NCBI RefSeq assembly: GCF_008329605.1
Contig: NZ_NPKO01000004.1
Coordinates: 372,001-436,000, forward strand
Direction of reading: 5' to 3'
Source of the DNA: Mycolicibacterium sp. P9-64
GTDB lineage: Bacteria; Actinomycetota; Actinomycetes; Mycobacteriales; Mycobacteriaceae
DNA length: 64,000 bases
A program made the translations under genes and the position numbers. Each line of letters opens with the position of its first letter. The stretch's first letter is position 1. Below are positions 28,507-36,838 of this stretch, in pieces. Below the pieces are notes generated by a model. That model was not told the DNA's origin. It worked only from the letters and a program-made list of their open reading frames with translations, and did not search any database.

Positions 28507-29040
28507 TTACGCCCCTGGCGCCCGCAGGATGGCGTGGTCGACGGCGGCCAGGTCGATGGTCTGACCGCTGAGCGGGGGTGCGGTGGGGGCGGCGAGCCAG
28601 TGTGCGAGCCGAGCCAGTGGCTCACCACCGGTGTCGCCGGTGACGACGAGCAGGCAGCGGATCCCGTCGGGAGCCCAATCTGCGGCAAGCAGTTGCACGG
28701 CCATGGCGAGCGCGGCCGCTACGACGCCGTCGCCCGCGGATCGCATTGCCGCCCGACCGGGTGGGGCAGCGACGGCGACCACGACCAGACCTCGACCGGA
28801 CCGCAGACGGTCCCGGGACTCCGTGATGCGGAGGATGACGTCGGCGGTGGCGTCCATCGCCGCGGCCGCCGACCACGCCCCGTCGCCGTCCTGCGATGCC
28901 GGGGTGACGACCAGCAAGCCCACCGGCGTGTTCGCGTGCGGGTCGGCGGGTGTCCAGCCCAGCGCGTCGAGCGCCGCGGTGAGCGCAATGTCGTTGCTGG
29001 GACCGCTGACCAGAACCTGGGAACCGGGTGGTGCGGTCAC
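28507..29040 (-). CDS. SDR-like protein lacking catalytic residues (probable pseudoenzyme)
   Basis: The 177-residue product begins at GTG 29040, overlapping the stop of the upstream SDR gene in GTGA. It keeps the outline of a short-chain dehydrogenase: an N-terminal strand-helix (QVLVSGPSNDIALTAALDAL), a late segment LLAADWAPDGIRCLLVV matching the family's helix-strand after the active site, and PLSGQTIDLA near the end. It lacks the glycine-rich TGxxxGIG, the NAG motif and the catalytic Tyr-x-x-x-Lys, and is about 70 residues shorter than normal. It probably no longer binds NAD(P) in the usual way; a regulatory or structural partner role for the neighbouring SDR is inference. Confidence 0.65.
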   Translation of the reverse strand: MTAPPGSQVLVSGPSNDIALTAALDALGWTPADPHANTPVGLLVVTPASQDGDGAWSAAAAMDATADVILRITESRDRLRSGRGLVVVAVAAPPGRAAMRSAGDGVVAAALAMAVQLLAADWAPDGIRCLLVVTGDTGGEPLARLAHWLAAPTAPPLSGQTIDLAAVDHAILRAPGA

Positions 29041-29777
29041 TTCGTCTGCCCGGCGTCGAGGGCGCTGTGCATACCGCCGTCGACGAGGATGTCGGCACCG
29101 GTGACGAATCCCGTTGCCTCCGAGAGCAAGAAGGCCACCGCGTCGGCGGTGTCCTCGGGGCGGCCGAGACGTCCGAGTGGGGGCAGCGTGGGGAAGGCCT
29201 GGTCGCCGAACGCATCGAGGCTCGGGGCCATGCCGGGCTCGGTGTCGCCGGGATTGACCGCATTGACCCTGATGCCCCGTCGGCCGTATTCGGCTGCCAA
29301 TGCGCGACAGGCCGCGAGCAAGGCGGCCTTGGACACCGAGTAGGCGCCGATCTCGGTTTCCCCCCAAGCACCGGCGTTGGACGCGACGGCGACGATCGCG
29401 CCGCCCACAGGCATCAGTGCCGCCGCGGTGCGCGCCTGGGTGACGGGAACGGTGACGTTGACCCGCAGCACGTCGGCCAGCTCGGCTGGTGTGGTCTGAT
29501 CCAGGCGGCAGTGCACGATGGTGCCCGCATTGAGTACCAGGCCGTGCAGCCCACCGAGGCGCCGTGCGGCCTCCTCGACGACGGGTGCGCCGTCGCGGTG
29601 GTCGTCGTGCGGGAGGTAGGTGGCTCCGGTCGCCGCCGACAGCGCCTCACCGCGGCGTCGATCGCGGCCGCTGAATGCCAACCGGGCACCGGAACTCACC
29701 AGGGTGCGCACGATCGCTTGTCCGATTGCTCCGGTCCCGCCGCAGACCAGCACGCAGCGGGTCGCCTCGGTACTCAC
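29037..29777 (-). CDS. Short-chain dehydrogenase/reductase
   Basis: This classical SDR has 246 residues. The cofactor motif GGTGAIGQAIV lies near residue 14, the NAG motif (VLNAGTIVHC) near 83, a Ser in the expected position (VASNAG), and the catalytic Tyr and Lys in AYSVSKAALLA. The C-terminus has VNPGDTEPGM and TGADILVDGG. The ending of the first strand (SGRDR) suggests NADPH, but the substrate is unknown. It lies 7 bp downstream of the FAD monooxygenase gene and overlaps the SDR-like gene by 4 bp, so the three are probably one transcript. Confidence 0.88.
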   Translation of the reverse strand: MSTEATRCVLVCGGTGAIGQAIVRTLVSSGARLAFSGRDRRRGEALSAATGATYLPHDDHRDGAPVVEEAARRLGGLHGLVLNAGTIVHCRLDQTTPAELADVLRVNVTVPVTQARTAAALMPVGGAIVAVASNAGAWGETEIGAYSVSKAALLAACRALAAEYGRRGIRVNAVNPGDTEPGMAPSLDAFGDQAFPTLPPLGRLGRPEDTADAVAFLLSEATGFVTGADILVDGGMHSALDAGQTK

Positions 29778-29784
29778 CCGACGA

Positions 29785-31119
29785 TTATCGCCTGCTGCTC
29801 TTGATGATGCGCATCAGCATCGACGGGCGGAACAGCGTGGACGACGGGGCCACCAATTGAAGGACGAGGACGAACGCTTCGGCTAGCCGGATGTCGTCGG
29901 TGGCGGCGGCCATCACCTTGTCCCTCTGCCAGATGAGTGCCCGTTGCGGTATCGAACGCCAGCCGGTCACCGGCGTCACGGCGAAGTCGTTCATCCGATT
30001 GGCCTGCCAGATCGGCGTCAACTTCCGCGCCGCCGCGCGGTAGAAGCGCCTGCTGAGGTCGTCGGTGGCCGGAGCCGCAAGGCAGTCGCGCAGCGCCCTG
30101 GCCTGCAACGCGGCCGACGCCATGCCCTGCCCGTATACCGGGTTGAAGCTGCAGACGGCGTCGCCGAGGACGAGAAAACCCCGCGGGAAGCGGCGCAACT
30201 TGTCGTAGCGGCGCCACGTGCTTGCCGGGTAGTGCTGCGAGGAGACCCCGTCGATCGGTTCCGCGTCGCGCAACGCCGCGGCCATCTCAGCTGGCAGGAG
30301 TGCGGTGGCCATCTCCAGCAGCCCGGGGAGGTCGGCGGGCAGGCGCTGTCCGGCGACGCCGATCATCGTCAGGATCACGGTGTCGTTCTCGTAGGCCAAC
30401 AAACCTCCGCCCGTTGAGCGTTCGAGGGTGGGCCCGATCGCGGCGACTCTCTCGGTGATGGCGCCGGGCGGCACGCGGAAGAACTGACTCGAGTAGGTCA
30501 GGCCCACCGGGTAGCTCTTCTCGGCCGGTCGCTCGTAGCCGTGCGCCTCGAGGAACGCCGGTGTGCGGGCCGCTCGCCCCGTCGCGTCGACGGTCAAGTC
30601 GGCATCGAGTGTGCGTTCTGCACCGCTTTCACGGTCGATCACCCGAACCGCGTGGACCCGATCACCTGCCATGATCGGCCCCACGACGTCGTGGCCGTCC
30701 AACACCGTCACGTTCTCGATCGCCCGCACCCTGCGCCGTATCGCGGTCTCCAGCAGCGGCCGGCTGGCCAGATGCATCGTGATCGCGGCCGGGTCGGTGA
30801 ATCCTCCCGTTCGGCACAGCAAGTGCTCGCCGACCTGCAGATAGAACCGCGAAGCGTCGCTGCCGTCGACGACGGGCACGCCTGCGGCCGCGAGCTCGTC
30901 GGTCAATCCGGGAAACAGCTCGCCGACGATGCGTATCCCGCGGCTCAACATCATGTGCAGATGCCTGCCCTGCGGAACCCCTCGTCGTTGGGTTACGTTC
31001 TCGGGCAACACATCACGTTCGACGAGGGTGACGGATTCATAGAAGTCCGCCAACACCCGGGCGGCAAGCAGACCACCCATGCTTGCGCCGCACACCACCG
31101 CCGCCCCGCGTTGGGTCAC
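29785..31119 (-). CDS. FAD-dependent monooxygenase / geranylgeranyl-reductase-like oxidoreductase
   Basis: The 444-residue flavoprotein starts at GTG 31119 behind a clear GGGGAGG site; open frame continues upstream but has no such signal. The FAD-binding Rossmann motif AAVVCGASMGGLLAARVLAD with ERD ending the second strand is N-terminal, and the second FAD motif FLVLGDAVCSFNPVYGQGM lies near residue 295. This pattern fits aromatic-hydroxylase or prenyl-reductase relatives acting on lipophilic substrates. It is the first gene of a three-gene minus-strand unit with an SDR and an SDR-like protein. The substrate cannot be assigned. Confidence 0.85.
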   Translation of the reverse strand: MTQRGAAVVCGASMGGLLAARVLADFYESVTLVERDVLPENVTQRRGVPQGRHLHMMLSRGIRIVGELFPGLTDELAAAGVPVVDGSDASRFYLQVGEHLLCRTGGFTDPAAITMHLASRPLLETAIRRRVRAIENVTVLDGHDVVGPIMAGDRVHAVRVIDRESGAERTLDADLTVDATGRAARTPAFLEAHGYERPAEKSYPVGLTYSSQFFRVPPGAITERVAAIGPTLERSTGGGLLAYENDTVILTMIGVAGQRLPADLPGLLEMATALLPAEMAAALRDAEPIDGVSSQHYPASTWRRYDKLRRFPRGFLVLGDAVCSFNPVYGQGMASAALQARALRDCLAAPATDDLSRRFYRAAARKLTPIWQANRMNDFAVTPVTGWRSIPQRALIWQRDKVMAAATDDIRLAEAFVLVLQLVAPSSTLFRPSMLMRIIKSSRR

Positions 31120-31216
31120 GGCACACCTCCCCGGCCAGCGTCCCCTACGACGGCCACACTCACATCGATCGCCCGCCCTGTCCAGGGCCTTGGTCCGTGC
31201 GTGGGTGGCATAACCA

Positions 31217-31246
31217 TTGGGGCGTGACGGTGACCAGCGGTAAACT
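31217..31246 (+). promoter_or_regulatory. Candidate promoter of the phoH-ybeY-era operon
   Basis: TTGGGG (31217-31222) and TAAACT (31241-31246) are separated by 18 bp, resembling a sigma-A promoter. The -10 element lies 54 bp upstream of the phoH GTG. Assignment rests on sequence only. Confidence 0.35.
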
Positions 31247-31300
31247 CGGCTACAGACGCTCGAAACGACCAGAACCCAGGAAGCAGGCACTGAACCCCAC

Positions 31301-32338
31301 GTGACACCCCGCGAGACGAGCGCTGCCTCATCGGACACGTCCGTTAGAAGCAGCATCAATGTTCCGCCCGATCTCGTGGTGGGCCTGCTTGGTTCCGCCG
31401 ACGAGAATTTGCGGGCGCTGGAGCGACTGCTGACCGCCGACATCCACGTCCGTGGCAACGCGCTCACCCTTACCGGCGAACCCGCCGACGTAGCCCTTGC
31501 CGAGCGAGCGGTCTCGGAGCTCATCGCCGTCGCTGCGGGCGGCCAGACCGTCACCCCCGAGGCCGTCCGCCACAGCGTCAACATGCTGACCGGCACCGAC
31601 GAGGAGTCACCCGCCGAGGTGCTGACGCTGGACATCCTGTCGCGGCGCGGCAAGACGATCCGTCCCAAGACGCTGAACCAGAAGCGCTACGTCGACGCCA
31701 TCGACGCGCACACCATCGTGTTCGGGATCGGCCCAGCGGGTACCGGCAAGACGTATTTGGCGATGGCCAAGGCGGTCAAGGCGCTGCAGTCCAAGCAGGT
31801 GTCGCGCATCATCCTCACCCGGCCCGCCGTGGAAGCCGGTGAGCGCCTTGGCTTCCTGCCAGGCACGCTGTCGGAGAAGATCGATCCCTACCTGCGCCCG
31901 CTCTACGACGCGCTGCACGACATGATGGATGCCGAGCTGATCCCGAAGCTGATGACCGCCGGGGTCATCGAGGTGGCGCCGCTGGCGTATATGCGGGGTA
32001 GAAGCCTCAACGATGCATTCATCATTCTCGACGAGGCGCAGAACACCACCGCCGAGCAGATGAAGATGTTCCTGACCCGCTTGGGATTTGGGTCCAAGAT
32101 CGTCGTCACCGGTGATGTGACGCAGGTCGATCTGCCCGGCGGCGCCAAGTCGGGTCTGCGGGCGGCGGTCGATGTCCTCGAAGGCATCGACGACATCCAC
32201 TTCGCGGAGCTCACCAGCGCCGACGTCGTGCGCCACCGCTTGGTGTCCGAGATCGTCGACGCCTACGCCAGAGCCGAGGAGCCCACGTCGTTGAACCGCT
32301 CCCAGCGCCGGACCGGTCCCGGCCGGCCGCGACGGTGA
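31301..32338 (+). CDS. phoH: PhoH-family ATPase
   Basis: This is a PhoH/PhoL-type P-loop protein of 345 residues. An N-terminal RNA-binding-like region (about 20-100, with [16 protein letters not shown]) precedes the ATPase domain. That domain shows Walker [14 protein letters not shown] near 143 and Walker [12 protein letters not shown] near 238. Members are linked to RNA metabolism and ribosome maturation and occur next to ybeY and era, as here. The GTG start at 31301 has only a weak ribosome binding site. The physiological substrate is not established. Confidence 0.93.
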   Translation: MTPRETSAASSDTSVRSSINVPPDLVVGLLGSADENLRALERLLTADIHVRGNALTLTGEPADVALAERAVSELIAVAAGGQTVTPEAVRHSVNMLTGTDEESPAEVLTLDILSRRGKTIRPKTLNQKRYVDAIDAHTIVFGIGPAGTGKTYLAMAKAVKALQSKQVSRIILTRPAVEAGERLGFLPGTLSEKIDPYLRPLYDALHDMMDAELIPKLMTAGVIEVAPLAYMRGRSLNDAFIILDEAQNTTAEQMKMFLTRLGFGSKIVVTGDVTQVDLPGGAKSGLRAAVDVLEGIDDIHFAELTSADVVRHRLVSEIVDAYARAEEPTSLNRSQRRTGPGRPRR

Positions 32339-32372
32339 TCGTCATGCTCCTCACGTGCGCGGTGATCCCCTC

Positions 32373-32909
32373 ATGAGCATCGAGGTATCCAACGAGTCGG
32401 GCATCGACGTGTCCGAGACCGAACTGATCAGCGTCGCAAAGTTCGTCATCGAGAAGATGGACGTGAACCCGGCCGCCGAACTGTCGATGGTGCTGCTCGA
32501 CACCTCGGCCATGGCCGACCTGCACATGCGGTGGATGGACCTGCCGGGGCCCACCGACGTCATGAGCTTTCCGATGGACGAGCTGGAACCGGGTGGTCGT
32601 CCCGACGCGCCCGATCCCGGTCCGGCGATGCTCGGCGACATCGTGCTGTGCCCGGAGTTCGCGGCCAAACAGGCTGAGAAGGCCGGACATTCGCTCGGTC
32701 ACGAGCTTGCACTGCTGACCGTTCACGGTGTGCTGCACCTGCTCGGTTACGACCATGCCGAGCCGGACGAGGAGAAGGAGATGTTCGCCTTGCAAGGTCA
32801 GCTCCTCGAGCAGTGGGTGGCCGATCAGGTTGCGGCATACCACCAGGAGCGCCAGACCGAGCGGGACAGGCGTCTGCTCGACGAGTCCCGGTTCTTCGAC
32901 CACCCGTGA
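32373..32909 (+). CDS. ybeY: YbeY endoribonuclease
   Basis: YbeY is a zinc-dependent single-strand endoribonuclease involved in 16S rRNA 3'-end maturation and ribosome quality control. The 178-residue protein has the metal site [11 protein letters not shown] near residue 119, giving three His ligands, and the conserved [11 protein letters not shown] upstream. ATG 32373 gives the N-terminus [10 protein letters not shown] seen in mycobacterial homologues; an in-frame GTG 18 bp upstream would add six residues. It follows phoH and overlaps the CNNM gene by 4 bp. Confidence 0.95.
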   Translation: MSIEVSNESGIDVSETELISVAKFVIEKMDVNPAAELSMVLLDTSAMADLHMRWMDLPGPTDVMSFPMDELEPGGRPDAPDPGPAMLGDIVLCPEFAAKQAEKAGHSLGHELALLTVHGVLHLLGYDHAEPDEEKEMFALQGQLLEQWVADQVAAYHQERQTERDRRLLDESRFFDHP

Positions 32910-34192
32910 ACGGAATCGCTTCACTCGTAGGCGCTCTCGCGCTCATCGGCCTCGGTGGTCTCTTCGCGGCGATCGACGCCGCGGTCAGCACCGTCTCCAT
33001 CGCCCGCGTCGACGAGCTGGTGCGCGACGACCGCCCCGGCGCGGTGCGGCTGGCGCGCATCATCGCCGACCGGCCGCGCTACATCAATCTCGTCGTCCTG
33101 CTGCGCATCACGTGCGAGACGGCCGCGACCGTGATGCTGGTGGCCTACCTATACGAACGCCTCGGGCTGACGTGGGGCCTGCCCGCCGCCGCGGGCATCA
33201 TGGTGGTGGTCAGCTTCGTGGCCATCGGGGTCGGGCCGCGTACCCTCGGCCGCCAGCACGCCTACTCCATCGCGCTGATGGCCGCCCTTCCGCTGCAAGC
33301 GATCTCGCTTCTGCTCACCCCGCTGAGCCGACTTCTGGTGTTGATGGGCAATGCGCTCACCCCGGGCCGCGGCTTCCGCAACGGGCCGTTCGCCTCCGAG
33401 ATCGAACTGCGCGAGGTCGTCGACCTCGCGCAGCAGCGCGGCGTGGTGGCCGATGACGAGCGGCGGATGATCCAGTCGGTGTTCGAGCTCGGCGACACCC
33501 CGGCACGCGAGGTCATGGTGCCGCGCACCGAGATGGTGTGGATCGAATCTGATAAAACGGCGGGTCAAGCCACCTCATTGGCCGTGCGCAGTGGACACTC
33601 CCGCATCCCGGTGATCGGCGAGAACGTCGACGACGTCGTTGGCGTCGTCTACCTCAAGGACCTGGTTCAGCAGACGTACTACTCGACCAACGGCGGTCGT
33701 GACACCAAGGCGACCGCGGTGATGCGCCCCGCGGTGTTCGTACCGGACTCCAAGCCGCTCGACACGCTGCTGCGCGAGATGCAGCGCGACCGAAACCACA
33801 TGGCGCTGCTCGTCGACGAGTACGGCGCGATCGCAGGCCTGGTCACCATCGAGGACGTGTTGGAGGAGATCGTCGGCGAGATCGCCGACGAGTACGACAC
33901 CGACGAGGTCGCCCCCGTAGAGGAACTCGGTGACCGCAACTTCCGCGTGTCCGCCCGGCTGCCGCTGGAGGACCTCGCCGAGCTGTACGACCTCGAGGTC
34001 GACGAGGACCTCGACGTGGACACCGTGGGCGGCCTGCTCGCCCACGAGCTGGGCCGGGTTCCACTACCGGGCGCCGAGGTGACGTGGGACTCGCTGCGGC
34101 TGCGTGCCGAGGGCGGCCAAGATCACCGCGGCCGGATGCGTATCGGCACCGTGCTCGTCCAACCAACCGAGCCGGAGGAGGAAAGGGCATGA
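32906..34192 (+). CDS. CNNM/CorC-family transporter (HlyC-type), CBS domains
   Basis: The 428-residue protein begins at GTG 32906, overlapping the ybeY stop in GTGA. The N-terminal DUF21/CNNM domain (about 1-180) has several hydrophobic segments. Two CBS domains follow (about 195-325; [13 protein letters not shown] opens the first and [21 protein letters not shown] closes the pair), and the C-terminal CorC_HlyC domain occupies the rest. The family is associated with magnesium or cobalt efflux, though older annotations say hemolysin. Position between ybeY and era is conserved in mycobacteria (Rv2366c). Transported ion is inferred from the family only. Confidence 0.9.
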   Translation: MNGIASLVGALALIGLGGLFAAIDAAVSTVSIARVDELVRDDRPGAVRLARIIADRPRYINLVVLLRITCETAATVMLVAYLYERLGLTWGLPAAAGIMVVVSFVAIGVGPRTLGRQHAYSIALMAALPLQAISLLLTPLSRLLVLMGNALTPGRGFRNGPFASEIELREVVDLAQQRGVVADDERRMIQSVFELGDTPAREVMVPRTEMVWIESDKTAGQATSLAVRSGHSRIPVIGENVDDVVGVVYLKDLVQQTYYSTNGGRDTKATAVMRPAVFVPDSKPLDTLLREMQRDRNHMALLVDEYGAIAGLVTIEDVLEEIVGEIADEYDTDEVAPVEELGDRNFRVSARLPLEDLAELYDLEVDEDLDVDTVGGLLAHELGRVPLPGAEVTWDSLRLRAEGGQDHRGRMRIGTVLVQPTEPEEERA

Positions 34193-34512
34193 GCCCGAAC
34201 GATCTTGACGCCGAGGATACCAAGCTGGTGGTTCTCGCCCGTGGTGCGATGGCACGCGCGGAAGCGGGCAGTGGGGCAGCGGTTCGCGACGCCGACGGTA
34301 GGACCTACGCCGGAGCGCCCGTCACGCTGAACGCGTTGTCGCTGACCGCACTTCAGGCCGCCGTCGCCGCGGCGGTATCCAGCGGTGCGACCGGCCTCGA
34401 GGCGGCGGTTCTGGTCGACGGCTCGGCCGACGACGCAGGAGTGGCCGCGGTGCACGAGCTGTCGGCGGACGCCGTCATCATCGTCACCGACCGTGCGGGG
34501 AAGCCGGCGTGA
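34189..34512 (+). CDS. Cytidine-deaminase-like protein without zinc ligands (Rv2365c-like)
   Basis: The 107-residue product starts at ATG 34189, overlapping the previous stop as ATGA. It follows the cytidine deaminase fold pattern, with [18 protein letters not shown] aligning to the strand region before the active site. Where active enzymes have Cys-Ala-Glu or His-Ala-Glu it reads SLTALQAAV, and the later Pro-Cys-x-x-Cys pair is missing. It therefore cannot hold the catalytic zinc in the usual way. Database names such as cytidine deaminase are probably fold-based. Its fixed place between the CNNM gene and era suggests a role near that operon's function. Confidence 0.75.
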   Translation: MSPNDLDAEDTKLVVLARGAMARAEAGSGAAVRDADGRTYAGAPVTLNALSLTALQAAVAAAVSSGATGLEAAVLVDGSADDAGVAAVHELSADAVIIVTDRAGKPA

Positions 34513-35417
34513 GCGAGTTCCGTTCGGGCTTCGTGTGTTTCGTCGGGCGGCCCAACACCGGCAAGTCGACGCTGACCAACGCGCTGGTGGGTACCAAGGT
34601 GGCGATCACGTCGAATCGCCCTCAGACCACCCGCCACACCATCCGCGGCATCGTGCACCGCGAGGACTTCCAGATCGTCCTCGTCGACACCCCGGGCCTG
34701 CATCGGCCACGCACGCTCCTCGGTCAGCGGCTCAACGAGCTGGTGAAGGGCACCTACTCCGAGGTCGACGTCATCGGCCTGTGCATCCCCGCCGACGAGG
34801 CCATCGGCCCTGGCGACCGGTGGATCTACGACCAGATCCGCGCGGTTGCGCCCAGGACCACGCTCGTGGTGGTCGTGACCAAGACCGACAAGGTGTCCAA
34901 GGAGAAGGTCGCCGCCCAATTGCTGGCGGTCAACGAACTGACCGATGGTCAGTGCGAGATCGTGCCCGTCTCGGCGACCACCGGCCAGGTCGAGGTGCTC
35001 ATCGACGTGCTTGTCGCACAACTGGAACCGGGACCGGCCTTCTACCCCGACGGTGAGCTCACCGACGAGCCGGAGGAAGTGCTGATGGCCGAGCTGATCC
35101 GCGAGGCCGCGCTCGAAGGCGTGCACGACGAGCTGCCGCACTCACTGGCCGTGGTCATCGACGAGGTCAGCGAGCGCGAGGGCCGCACGGAGGAGCAGGG
35201 CGAGCTCATCGACGTGCGCGCCATCCTCTACGTCGAGCGGGACAGCCAGAAGGGCATCGTGATCGGCAAGGGCGGCGCCCGGCTACGCGAAGTCGGTACC
35301 GCCGCGCGCACTCAGATCGAGAAGCTACTCGGCACCAAGGTGTATCTGGAGTTGCGCGTGAAGATCGCGAAGAACTGGCAGCGCGACCCGAAACAGCTTG
35401 GGCGACTGGGCTTCTGA
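34509..35417 (+). CDS. era: Era GTPase
   Basis: Era is a GTPase that binds the 3' end of 16S rRNA and assists 30S assembly. The 302 residues include G1 GRPNTGKST, the switch segment QTTRHTIRG, G3 VDTPGLH, G4 TKTDK and a C-terminal KH domain with the RNA-binding loop IGKGGARLREVG. The start GTG overlaps the preceding stop (GTGA), completing a chain of overlapping genes from ybeY onward. The stop at 35415 lies 3 bp from the convergent MmpS-domain gene. Confidence 0.97.
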   Translation: MSEFRSGFVCFVGRPNTGKSTLTNALVGTKVAITSNRPQTTRHTIRGIVHREDFQIVLVDTPGLHRPRTLLGQRLNELVKGTYSEVDVIGLCIPADEAIGPGDRWIYDQIRAVAPRTTLVVVVTKTDKVSKEKVAAQLLAVNELTDGQCEIVPVSATTGQVEVLIDVLVAQLEPGPAFYPDGELTDEPEEVLMAELIREAALEGVHDELPHSLAVVIDEVSEREGRTEEQGELIDVRAILYVERDSQKGIVIGKGGARLREVGTAARTQIEKLLGTKVYLELRVKIAKNWQRDPKQLGRLGF

Positions 35418-35420
35418 GCG

Positions 35421-36101
35421 TCAGGACAAGTTGAACACGCAGTGCGCACTGGAGCCAGGGGCCTGGTCGACGACCACCGTGCCGTCGACCGAGATGCGGC
35501 AGCCCTGATCGCCGGTCTTGGTCACCGCGATGACCTGAAGCAGCTGAACGTCGGGGCCGACCGTCAAGGTGCGCGAGAAGGGCACGTTGGTGTTCTCGGC
35601 GACTCTCGAACCGGCCGGATCGGTGTCGATCGAGTACACCGTGCCAGAACCGGTGATCTCGAACCTCACGGTGTGGGTCCCGGCGCTGGGCGCCGGCGCC
35701 TGTTGTGGGGCCGGAGCTGGGCCGTTGGAGGCCTTGCGGGAAGCGGCCGCCGCATTGTCGGCCTTTGTCGCCGCCCGAATGTCGGGCGTCACGCAGACCA
35801 CGTCGCCGTCGAACGCCTCGCGCCAGACGAAGCCCTGCTTGCAGCTATTCGAGCCGTAGGCCCCGTTGGGGTCCCGGTTCGCAACGGCGTTCGCGTTCTG
35901 CGCAGCCGTGGCATCCCGAACCGCCGGAGTGACGCATACGTTGTCTCCCGGTGCAGCCTCACGCCACACGTAGCCGGAGATGCAGGTGTCCGGCCCGTAC
36001 GGCAGGGGATCGGCGAACGCCGGCGTGAGGCCGACGGGGCCGACGAACGCGGCCAGCGCCACGCCTGACGCGATCAGGAATGTCGAGTGCTTCGGTGTCA
36101 T
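35421..36101 (-). CDS. Secreted protein: two WRE repeats fused to an MmpS-like domain
   Basis: The 226-residue precursor starts at ATG 36101 behind GGAGGAATCC. A signal peptide ends near AFA at residue 31. Two homologous repeats of about 40 residues follow, each with Cys-x3-Gly-aromatic-VWREA, then Asp-x-VCVTP (TCISGYVWREA and SCKQGFVWREA), so each carries a Cys pair that may form a disulfide. A Pro/Ala linker leads to a C-terminal domain resembling MmpS proteins (HTVRFEITGSG, then CRISVDGTVVVD). Classical MmpS proteins have one N-terminal membrane helix and work with MmpL transporters; this one appears fully exported and has no mmpL neighbour. Function unknown. Confidence 0.75.
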   Translation of the reverse strand: MTPKHSTFLIASGVALAAFVGPVGLTPAFADPLPYGPDTCISGYVWREAAPGDNVCVTPAVRDATAAQNANAVANRDPNGAYGSNSCKQGFVWREAFDGDVVCVTPDIRAATKADNAAAASRKASNGPAPAPQQAPAPSAGTHTVRFEITGSGTVYSIDTDPAGSRVAENTNVPFSRTLTVGPDVQLLQVIAVTKTGDQGCRISVDGTVVVDQAPGSSAHCVFNLS

Positions 36102-36291
36102 GGATTCCTCCGAGGTTGCGGTGTCGTCACAGGCCTTGGGGAAGCCCTGCACGCCAAAGCTATGGAGCGCGACGGGCCGCGGCATGCGTAGTGGACTACC
36201 TCAATTGCACTTCGACGGTAGAGGGGTGACGCACGAAGGGAATCGGGTGTTTCCCTACCGAATGCCCGGTGGCGTTGTCGACCGGGGGGTT

Positions 36292-36801
36292 TCAGCCCGG
36301 CTGACCGTACACCGCGACGACAACCGATCGGTCGAGGCTGTTCACCGACCACACGCCGATCTGGTTGTTCGCGCAGTTGGACATGATCGCCATGTAGTCG
36401 GGCCGGTAGTACCACTGGTTCATGATCTCGACGCCGTTGATCGCCAGCGCCGGGTTGATCGCCACCGTCTCGGACGCGATGCCCTTGAACCCCGCGGCAT
36501 TGGCGCGGTCCTGGGCGGTGGTGCCGTCCGAGCCGATGTCGCCGTCGAGTGCGCGGTTGTTGAGCACGTCGTTGGCGTGCCATTCCGCGGCCAACCGCAG
36601 CTGCGGGTTGATCTTCACGTCGCCGGTGCAGCCGTGCTGATGCTGAATCGTGTACACGTTGGCGACCACGCCGTCGTTGAGCCGCTTGTTGTCGGCGTGC
36701 GCCGACGGCATCGCGACGACGGCGCCGCCGACCACCGCGAGCACGGGCAGTGCCCGGGCGCAGGACCGGAAGGCATCGCTGAGGTTCACGCTGGTGGACA
36801 T
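36292..36801 (-). CDS. Secreted CAP/SCP-domain protein
   Basis: The 169-residue product starts at ATG 36801, giving a signal peptide (hydrophobic LPVLAVVGGAVVAMPSAHA). The mature part resembles a small CAP (PR-1/SCP) domain: a helix with LAAEWHANDVL, a central segment with SETVAINP, NQWYYRPDYMAIMSNCA, and a C-terminal strand IGVWSV...VVVAVYGQP. Two Cys (GCTGD and SNCAN) may pair. CAP proteins occur outside the membrane in mycobacteria with poorly defined roles. It is 37 bp downstream of the amidase gene on the same strand and may be co-transcribed. Confidence 0.75.
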   Translation of the reverse strand: MSTSVNLSDAFRSCARALPVLAVVGGAVVAMPSAHADNKRLNDGVVANVYTIQHQHGCTGDVKINPQLRLAAEWHANDVLNNRALDGDIGSDGTTAQDRANAAGFKGIASETVAINPALAINGVEIMNQWYYRPDYMAIMSNCANNQIGVWSVNSLDRSVVVAVYGQPG

Positions 36802-36838
36802 TACGCGAGTGCGCCGCGGCCGGACGCGCAAACAGCGG

